DNA of 44,861 nucleotides from Eubacteriales bacterium (GTDB lineage Bacteria > Bacillota > Clostridia > Oscillospirales > CAG-382), in assembly GCA_028702135.1 (NCBI GenBank), contig JAQVPJ010000019.1, positions 1-44,861 of the forward strand. The letters are read 5' to 3'. Within the stretch, counting starts at the first letter, position 1. Every line of letters begins with the position of its first letter. The notes below the pieces were generated by a model. The model worked only from the letters and a program-made list of their open reading frames with translations. It was not told the DNA's origin and did no database searches. Positions 16,734 through 22,734 of the stretch are shown one piece after another. The position numbers and the translations under genes are program-made.

Positions 16734-16772
16734 TAAGTATGAAAATTTATTATTAAAGGGGTTTTTAAAAAA

Positions 16773-18245
16773 ATGAAAAAGTTGTTTTGCTTTTTATTAT
16801 TAATCGCAATTTTTTCCACTATGCTCTTTAGCTGTGACACCGGAGTAGTCGACAACAAGTCGACAGACACGGTTTCAAAGGAAGAGAGTAAAAAAGTTGA
16901 TGAATTCATCAACGAACAGGGTAGGTATACCCCGAGAATCGAGTACAAGGATTGGGAGGAAAGAACCTTCAACATTCTTGTCAGAGGTGAGGCTGCCGCT
17001 ACCTATCAATCAGAGGATTTCACTACCAACAGCGTCTTATACGGAGATAATCTCAACAAGGCAGTATTAGACAGGAACAACTATGTTCAGGAAACTTATA
17101 ATGTAGTTATTAATCCAATTAAAAGTGATACAATTAACCAGGATTTCGCAAACGAAGCTCTTGCGATGACAGGTGCATATGATGCGATTATGCCTACACT
17201 TGCAAGTCTTGCGAGATTTGCTCAGGACGGTTATCTTTATGACCTTAATGATCTTGAATATATCACTCTTGAAGCTCCGTGGTATGACAAAAATGCAAAT
17301 GACGCTTTCTCCATTCAGAACAAACTTTTCTTTACCACAGGTGACATTACAATTTTAAACAAGGTTTGCACTCCCTCTGTTTTATTCAACAAGCAGATGA
17401 TTACGGACCTTAATCTTGACAACCCGTATGAGCTTGTCAACAATCATGAATGGACCTTTGACAAGATGGTGCAAATGGCTAAGCAGGCTACAATGATAAA
17501 TACGACGGACGGCTCGATTTCCAAAGAAAACAGATACGGAATGCTGTCCTCATATGCCGACGGCTTGAACTTTTTCGGTTCTGCCGGACAAAAGCTTTGC
17601 AGCAAGGATGCCGACGACCTGCCGTATCTTTCTATCGGTACTGAGGAATCGATAAACATCGCACAAAAAATACTTGAAACGATGCGTGACGCAGACTGGC
17701 TGGTTTATGCTCAGAAATTCGAAGATCCGATATGGGTTACCTCGTTTGCAACTTTCCTCGAGGGCAGAGCTCTTTTCAGACCTTCGGGATTCTCAGCAAC
17801 CACCAAGGCAAGACAGCAATCCTTAATCGAATTCGGAATTCTGCCGACTCCGCTCTGGAACGAGGACCAGGAGGATTATTATTCCTATTGTGGAAGCGGT
17901 GAGGTTGCCGGTATCGCAGTTCCGCTGTCAGCTCCCGACCCGGATTTTTCAGCTTATATGGTCGAGGTATGTTCCGCTGAGGCAAAGAATACGATAACAA
18001 AGGCATATATGGAGGTAAATCTTCAGGCCAAAGACGTTCGCGACGACGAAAGCCTTGAAATGCTTGAGATAATATTTGACAATATCGTTTACGATGTCGG
18101 CGAGGTCTATAACTTTGGCGGAGTCAAGTCAATATTCTACAATTTAACATCGGCAGGTAGCGCGGATATCGTTTCAGAACTCGAATCTATCAGGCCCACT
18201 ATCGAATCTGAAATAACAACGACAATAGAGAATTATTCAGACTAA
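16773..18245 (+). CDS. extracellular solute-binding lipoprotein (sugar ABC importer, family 1-like)
   Basis: A 490-residue lipoprotein. The signal peptide ends in the lipobox LFSC with Cys21 as the lipid-anchored residue, followed by a Ser/Lys/Asp-rich linker. The mature part has the size and layout of a two-lobed sugar-binding protein (YDAIMPTLASLARFAQDG and EFGILPTPLWNE are typical hinge-region patterns). It would deliver a carbohydrate to an ABC importer. No permease genes follow: the operon ends 40 bases later at a strong terminator, so permeases must lie elsewhere, and the orphan ATPase at 6735 is a possible energy source. The ribosome site AAAGGGG is eleven bases from ATG. Confidence 0.85.
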   Translation: MKKLFCFLLLIAIFSTMLFSCDTGVVDNKSTDTVSKEESKKVDEFINEQGRYTPRIEYKDWEERTFNILVRGEAAATYQSEDFTTNSVLYGDNLNKAVLDRNNYVQETYNVVINPIKSDTINQDFANEALAMTGAYDAIMPTLASLARFAQDGYLYDLNDLEYITLEAPWYDKNANDAFSIQNKLFFTTGDITILNKVCTPSVLFNKQMITDLNLDNPYELVNNHEWTFDKMVQMAKQATMINTTDGSISKENRYGMLSSYADGLNFFGSAGQKLCSKDADDLPYLSIGTEESINIAQKILETMRDADWLVYAQKFEDPIWVTSFATFLEGRALFRPSGFSATTKARQQSLIEFGILPTPLWNEDQEDYYSYCGSGEVAGIAVPLSAPDPDFSAYMVEVCSAEAKNTITKAYMEVNLQAKDVRDDESLEMLEIIFDNIVYDVGEVYNFGGVKSIFYNLTSAGSADIVSELESIRPTIESEITTTIENYSD

Positions 18246-18281
18246 AAAATCAGATAAATAATAATATTATAAAATAACAAC

Positions 18282-18319
18282 AAAAAGCCGTGCAGCCAAA
18301 ATTGGTCACGGCTTTTTGT
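18282..18319 (+). terminator. intrinsic terminator of the sugar-acid operon
   Basis: Arms 18282-18292 and 18307-18317 (AAAAAGCCGTG / CACGGCTTTTT) are exact over 11 bp with the T-tract built in. Confidence 0.9.
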
Positions 18320-18631
18320 TATGAATAAAAACTTTAATTTTTAGTTTTTTATTTATTAACAAATAATAATCTGTCTATGTTATACTATTTTTAAGAGGTC
18401 ATTTTTTTAACATGCTATATTAAAATCTTTTTTATGGCGAATAACTACGCCTGTTGTTTCAACATACAACATATTGTCTTATTATACAAAAAAAGTGTAG
18501 AAAAATCCTTTTATATTGTATACACTTTTACTTTGTGTTGTGATAGAATAAGCATAAGAGGTTATGTTTTTTTCATATAGAAAATAAACAAAACGCATCA
18601 TGTATTCATATTTGGATTGGGAGTAGTTTTT
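18320..18631 (+). promoter_or_regulatory. gene-free leader region before the lipoprotein gene
   Basis: About 310 bases without a gene. Elements seen: a possible promoter TTAACA-19-TATACT (18356-18386); hairpin TGTTGT/ACAACA (18452-18457 with 18466-18471); a perfect 9-bp inverted repeat AAAAGTGTA/TACACTTTT (18491-18499 with 18521-18529) followed by TTTA-like sequence; and an extended -10 (TGATAGAAT) near 18540. If the upstream promoter is used, the mRNA leader would be about 240 bases with two hairpins. Confidence 0.4.
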
Positions 18632-19168
18632 GTGTCGAGAGAGTTAATAAGAAGGTTATTGTCAATAATTTTTATGTTTTGTGTAATTACCGGACTGTTA
18701 TGTTCCTGCGATGATATCGTTGGAAATGAATCGTCGGAAAGCACATCCTCTTTTGCTGAATCCGAGCCGGAAGTCAGCATTACAGATGAAAGTTCCGCTT
18801 CTCCCGCACATGATGATTCGAATTTTTCGGAAACTGTATTCATAAAATGCGGAAATGCCTCCGAAATGCCCAATTATGAGTCGGTTTTCAGGTTCAACTC
18901 AGACGGAACAATGTTATATTCTATGAATGTTTATTCCGGATTCAGCCAATCAAAAGCACAATACTATTTAAAAAGCGACAACATTAACAAAGGTTATGAA
19001 ATATGGTATTATTATAACGATAAAAAAGAGTACGCCGTAAAGTTGTTTACTTGTGACTACAGCGGTACTCTGTGCAATAACGATGACATTTCTGCATATT
19101 TTATCGACGAAGAGGAATTCGACAGAATATATGCTTTTCATAAAGAATGGAATGAAAAAACATATTGA
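18632..19168 (+). CDS. lipoprotein of unknown function
   Basis: A 178-residue predicted lipoprotein. The frame is open from a TTG at 18617, but GGGAG (18619-18623) sits eight bases before GTG at 18632, which directly starts a short signal peptide (SRELIRRLLSIIFMF...) ending in the lipobox LCSC. After the lipidated Cys come two Asp and a Ser/Glu-rich linker. The mature domain of about 110 residues has an FxFNSDGTMLYSMNVYSG pattern (a beta-rich small domain) and ends in charged residues. I do not recognise a family. The next gene encodes a membrane-anchored NodB-like pseudoenzyme about 105 bases away. Confidence 0.7.
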   Translation: MSRELIRRLLSIIFMFCVITGLLCSCDDIVGNESSESTSSFAESEPEVSITDESSASPAHDDSNFSETVFIKCGNASEMPNYESVFRFNSDGTMLYSMNVYSGFSQSKAQYYLKSDNINKGYEIWYYYNDKKEYAVKLFTCDYSGTLCNNDDISAYFIDEEEFDRIYAFHKEWNEKTY

Positions 19169-19274
19169 AATCAGTATAAAGCCGAGGAATATTATTCGAC
19201 GAATTAAGTATAATTCTTTCCTTTTTTCAATATAATTATCAAGTACATTATTTTGATGCAAGAGGGAATGGGGT

Positions 19275-20006
19275 ATGAGATTCGTACTTTTTGTGAATGA
19301 CAGAAGGCAGCGGACAAAACTGCTTGTATTATTAATTATGATATTCCTGCTTTTAGCCAGTGCCGCTGCGTTTGTTAAGAATAAAAACAATGAGCAGGAC
19401 ACAGCCGAAGCATTCTTTCCGATAAAAGCGATTTTAACCGATGAAAAGATTTACTCTGTAACTGCTACGCTTACCGGCGACGAGAAGGATGAGGATATAA
19501 AAATGCTGCTTTCGGTGTGCGAGGGACTCGGAGCAAACGTTACCTTTTTTGCCGAGTCGGGCTGGATTGAGGATAATGAGGAGCTTGCAAAAAAAATTGA
19601 AAAAGCCGGAACATTAGGACTTCTCATAAATAAAAATCTATCAGGAAAATCCCGTAATTATATCATGTCATATGTTGCGGACCGTAATGATGAATTCTTC
19701 AGTCAAAGCGGAAAATATCCAAAATATGTACGTGTTTCGGGACCATCTGACGGAACGGTCACACAGGTTTTAAACGCATACGGGCAATATTGTATTTCGT
19801 TTGAAGCAGTATTAACAAAGGGCAGTACGGGTACAATAAAGCAGGGTAGCATTATCGATATCGGGATTATTGACGGTGATACCGCTTATTTGCTTGCCGG
19901 CGCGGTGAGCGAGGCAATTGCGGCATCTCTTACCTGCATTGAACTTGACAGCTTTTTGTACGAGATCGGAAGTGAAACTGATGAATACGGAAAACAACAC
20001 ACATAA
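19275..20006 (+). CDS. membrane-anchored NodB-like protein lacking catalytic residues (polysaccharide-deacetylase pseudoenzyme)
   Basis: A 243-residue protein. After a short cytoplasmic stretch there is one membrane helix (about 14-34), then an outer domain laid out like the polysaccharide deacetylase (NodB) barrel: strand YSVTATLTGD, helix, GANVTFFAESGWIEDNEELA, later KYPKYVRVSGPSDG. In active enzymes the first strand ends in the metal Asp pair (DDG type) and a later HxxxH binds the metal. Here both are missing (LTGDE, and LLINKNLSG where NHTxxH is expected), so it should not deacetylate. A binding or regulatory role at the wall is an inference. The ATG follows GAGGG. The next gene starts inside its last codons. 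Confidence 0.65.
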   Translation: MRFVLFVNDRRQRTKLLVLLIMIFLLLASAAAFVKNKNNEQDTAEAFFPIKAILTDEKIYSVTATLTGDEKDEDIKMLLSVCEGLGANVTFFAESGWIEDNEELAKKIEKAGTLGLLINKNLSGKSRNYIMSYVADRNDEFFSQSGKYPKYVRVSGPSDGTVTQVLNAYGQYCISFEAVLTKGSTGTIKQGSIIDIGIIDGDTAYLLAGAVSEAIAASLTCIELDSFLYEIGSETDEYGKQHT

Positions 20007-20406
20007 TATCCTTCTCTCGGGCTTTCAACGGTCTTTTTTGGATTTTGCGAATCAGCTTTTTGATTACCATACCGACGCACTTTTGAAAATTTACGATATT
20101 ATCGTAATGAGTGAAGCAGGCGGGGAAATCGATGGTGAGGTTTCCTGTGAATATGTCATATGTCCACAGAGTCTGGAGCTTGGCGGAAAGATAAAGTGTA
20201 ATGGAGTAATAACCTGCGGTATGAATACACGCTGCACCCTTTCTTTTTCAAGCATCGCATATGACAAAGCGCTGTTGTCTGTAAACCGCCGTATTGATCA
20301 TCGAAACAGAAGCATACTTCAATGTGAAAAGCACGTTGATTATTATGAATGCCTCACCGTTTACGAAAACTTAGTCCTTCAGGGATTGCAGATTCTTACA
20401 ATTTAA
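19981..20406 (+). CDS. unknown Cys-rich cytoplasmic protein overlapping the NodB-like gene
   Basis: 141 residues from the ATG at 19981, which lies six bases after GGAAGTGA; the open frame extends upstream but without a ribosome site. The start overlaps the end of the NodB-like gene by 26 bases, implying translational coupling. There is no signal peptide or membrane helix. Seven cysteines are seen, at 56, 61, 73, 79, 85, 115 and 124, unusually many for this size. Spacing suggests possible metal or disulfide clustering but matches no zinc motif I know. The middle (SEAGGEIDGEV ... LGGKIKCNGVITCG) has a repeated Gly-strand look. Family not recognised. Confidence 0.6.
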   Translation: MNTENNTHNILLSGFQRSFLDFANQLFDYHTDALLKIYDIIVMSEAGGEIDGEVSCEYVICPQSLELGGKIKCNGVITCGMNTRCTLSFSSIAYDKALLSVNRRIDHRNRSILQCEKHVDYYECLTVYENLVLQGLQILTI

Positions 20407-20407
20407 T

Positions 20408-20446
20408 AAAAAAAGCCGCCTTTTTTCGGGGCGGCCGTCTGTTTTT
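20408..20446. terminator. shared bidirectional terminator
   Basis: Stem GCCGCC (20415-20420) with GGCGGC (20430-20435). The minus strand has seven T after the stem (strong end for the metallo-hydrolase gene); the plus strand has a short gap, then TTTTT (weaker). Confidence 0.8.
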
Positions 20447-22049
20447 ATTTCTGGAAATCAAATTTGTCCGCAAGCCGGTCTATCTGTCTTGCGAATTTTT
20501 CTATGTCCTTGTTGGCAGCAAACTCGTGCTTATCAACAACAGTCAGCAAGCGTTTGCAGGAAGTCTGAAGCCTTGCAAAAGCTGCAGACATAACTCTTTT
20601 ACGTACTGAATCCTGCTTTTTCTGTGGCAATGTACCGAGTGATACGGTTATATTTTTAGTCAAATCATATTCCGCATATGGATTAGGAATGTAGGAATCA
20701 TAACCGTTCCTGTCGAGCAGATCTTTAAATGATTCAGCGGAATCTTCCTCGCTGTGCACAATAAATACCCTTTTAGGATTATTCTTAATGCTGCCAATCC
20801 ATTTCAGTAATCCCAAACGGTCGGCGTGTGCACTAAGTCCGTTAAAGTTATAAATACTTGCCTTAACTGCGATTTCCTCGCCGAAAAGCTTTATTTTTCT
20901 TACACCGTTTAAAATTATCCTGCCCAGAGTGCCGTTTGCCTGATAACCGACGAAAACAACAGAACATTCGGGACGCCACAGATTATGCTTTAAATGGTGT
21001 CGGATACGACCTGCCTCACACATTCCGCTTGAGCTGATGATAACCTTGGGATTCATATCCGCATTTATGGCTTTTGATTCTTCTGAAGTCTGCGTAAAAT
21101 ACAGGTTATCAAAGGAGAGCGGATCTACACCTTTTGCCATGACGGCTTTGGTTTCCTCGTCGCCATAATATTTCAGGTTGTCGGCATAGATTCTTGTTGC
21201 GGCTATGGACAGAGGACTGTCAACATAAACTCTGAAATCCGGAATGCTTTTTATCAGTTTACGTTCCTTTATTTCGCGTATAAAATATAGTAATTGTTGT
21301 GTTCTTCCGACAGAAAACGACGGTATAACAACATTTCCGCCTTTTATAAAAGTAGATTCAAGTATTCTTGCAAGCCCGGAAGTATGATCCGGTTCGGGTT
21401 GATGCTCACGATCTCCGTATGTAGCCTCCATTACGACATAATCCGCTTTTTCAAGATATTGTGGGTCGTTTATGATGGGCTGGTTGATGTTCCCGATATC
21501 ACCCGAGAAAACCAGGGTGTTTTGCTCATCGTTTTCTGTTATGTAAAATATTATGGAAGCCGATCCGAGCAGGTGTCCGACATCGGTAAAAACAAAACTG
21601 ATACCATCGCAAAGCGTGACTTTTTCGTTATATTCATGCATCTTGAGCCTTTGGATTGTAAGGTCTGCGTCCTCCATCGTATACAACGGTTCGACGGTTT
21701 TATTTCCTGCACGCTTTCCTTTCTGGTTTTCCCATTTTGCATCCATCTCCTGAATTTTTGCGGAGTCCCTGAGCATGATACTTAAAAGATTACAGGTGCC
21801 GCCTGTGGCGATTATACTGCCGCTGTATCCGTTTTTTACGAGCAGGGGTAATCTTCCGCTGTGATCGATATGAGCGTGTGTAGCGAGCACATAATCGATT
21901 TCGCTGGCATTAAAGCCAAGCTCCTCGTTCTCGAAATCGTCACAGCCCTGTTTCATACCGCAGTCGATTAGGATTTTCCTGCCACAGGCAGATAACAAAA
22001 AGCAGCTGCCAGTAACATTCTTCGCCGCACCGTAGAAAGTAAGGTTCAT
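20445..22049 (-). CDS. beta-CASP/RMMBL metallo-beta-lactamase-fold hydrolase (RNA-metabolising type)
   Basis: A 534-residue cytoplasmic zinc hydrolase of the CPSF73/YSH1-like group, expected to act on RNA as endo- or exonuclease. Zinc motif THAHIDH with His58, His60, Asp62 and His63; further ligands in DVGHLLGSA and SGDIG; beta-CASP block SFSVGRTQQLL, ISSSGMCEAGRIRHHL; final RMMBL block with LSAHADR and IVHSEEDSAE. A C-terminal extension of about 70 charged residues follows. Many such proteins in Firmicutes are annotated only by fold; the exact RNA target is unknown. The ribosome site AAGGAG is followed by ATG. It converges with the unknown gene at 19981 on a shared terminator. Confidence 0.88.
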   Translation of the reverse strand: MNLTFYGAAKNVTGSCFLLSACGRKILIDCGMKQGCDDFENEELGFNASEIDYVLATHAHIDHSGRLPLLVKNGYSGSIIATGGTCNLLSIMLRDSAKIQEMDAKWENQKGKRAGNKTVEPLYTMEDADLTIQRLKMHEYNEKVTLCDGISFVFTDVGHLLGSASIIFYITENDEQNTLVFSGDIGNINQPIINDPQYLEKADYVVMEATYGDREHQPEPDHTSGLARILESTFIKGGNVVIPSFSVGRTQQLLYFIREIKERKLIKSIPDFRVYVDSPLSIAATRIYADNLKYYGDEETKAVMAKGVDPLSFDNLYFTQTSEESKAINADMNPKVIISSSGMCEAGRIRHHLKHNLWRPECSVVFVGYQANGTLGRIILNGVRKIKLFGEEIAVKASIYNFNGLSAHADRLGLLKWIGSIKNNPKRVFIVHSEEDSAESFKDLLDRNGYDSYIPNPYAEYDLTKNITVSLGTLPQKKQDSVRKRVMSAAFARLQTSCKRLLTVVDKHEFAANKDIEKFARQIDRLADKFDFQK

Positions 22050-22144
22050 TATTTTTTGCTCCTTTTAGAAATAAAAAAAGATATTACGCTTTCATAACAT
22101 TAGCACAAATTATACGATAATTCAAGTGATTGTAATTTCTAACA

Positions 22145-22182
22145 TAAAAAAACAGCGACCGCTTTTTGGCGGCCGCCGCTTG
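22145..22182 (-). terminator. intrinsic terminator of the zinc-ribbon gene
   Basis: On the minus strand the stem AGCG...CGCT with inner CCGC/GCGG is followed by a run of seven T (complement of 22146-22152). It falls 12 bases after the stop at 22194. The pairing is imperfect. Confidence 0.7.
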
Positions 22183-22193
22183 AATTATTTGTG

Positions 22194-22592
22194 CTATTTT
22201 ACCTTTTTACCACAGCTTACACAAACTTTTTCGAGTATGTACCCTTTGACCAGCTTCCTCTTTCGCTCAATAAACTGTATGTTCGATGAACCGCAAAAAG
22301 AGCATATAGGAGTATACAGCATTGTTTTCTGAAGCAGATAGTACTCCTCCTCCATCCGCTTATCAAACAGCTTACGGTCGAACTCAGGGTGTGGCATTAT
22401 TACCGTTTCTATAATATCCTTTTGTTGTCTTGCGTAATCGTCCTGCGTTTGATAGCAGTTACCATCGTTTATTTTTCCGGTGTATTTAACTTTTATTATC
22501 GCATGATTGCAAAAAGGACATAAAGAATCAGGTGACAAATCCAACGGGAAAGACATTTTTCCGCATCGAGGGCATACTCTGAAAGAATACAT
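22194..22592 (-). CDS. protein with two zinc ribbons, function unknown
   Basis: 132 residues from the ATG at 22590-22592. An upstream GTG in frame overlaps the ribosome site AGGTGG and is less likely. Four CxxC knuckles make two zinc ribbons: Cys7/Cys10 with Cys25/Cys28 (VCPRCGK, LCPFCN) and Cys97/Cys100 with Cys124/Cys127 (ICSFCGS, VCVSCGK). Between them lies a charged helical segment (about 48-88). Such an arrangement is typical of small nucleic-acid or protein-binding adaptors, but no family is recognised. It has a good promoter and its own terminator, so it is a single-gene unit. Confidence 0.75.
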   Translation of the reverse strand: MYSFRVCPRCGKMSFPLDLSPDSLCPFCNHAIIKVKYTGKINDGNCYQTQDDYARQQKDIIETVIMPHPEFDRKLFDKRMEEEYYLLQKTMLYTPICSFCGSSNIQFIERKRKLVKGYILEKVCVSCGKKVK

Positions 22593-22624
22593 CAAATCCA
22601 CCTATCCATATAGTCGTTTAAATT

Positions 22625-22653
22625 ATTTTACATTAAAATATTTAATATGTCAA
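22625..22653 (-). promoter_or_regulatory. sigma-A promoter for the zinc-ribbon gene
   Basis: Minus strand TTGACA (22648-22653), 17 bases, TAAAAT (22625-22630). Confidence 0.75.
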
Positions 22654-22680
22654 TGAAAATGATGTACCATATTTCGACAT

Positions 22681-22707
22681 TTTACAATATTATAATAATA
22701 TTGCAAA
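22681..22707. repeat. AT-rich palindrome upstream of the zinc-ribbon promoter
   Basis: CAATATTAT (22685-22693) and ATAATATTG (22695-22703) are perfect arms around one base, extended by TTT/AAA after a mismatch. The position, 28 bases above the -35 and 28 bases past the stop of the SLH gene, allows an operator or a 3'-end element. No T-tract. Confidence 0.45.
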
Positions 22708-22734
22708 ACAAACAAATGAAGCTTGTATTAATTA

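Noticed and set aside
21294-21785. 163-aa plus-strand frame
   Set aside because: Antisense to the beta-CASP hydrolase core; no ribosome site or motif.
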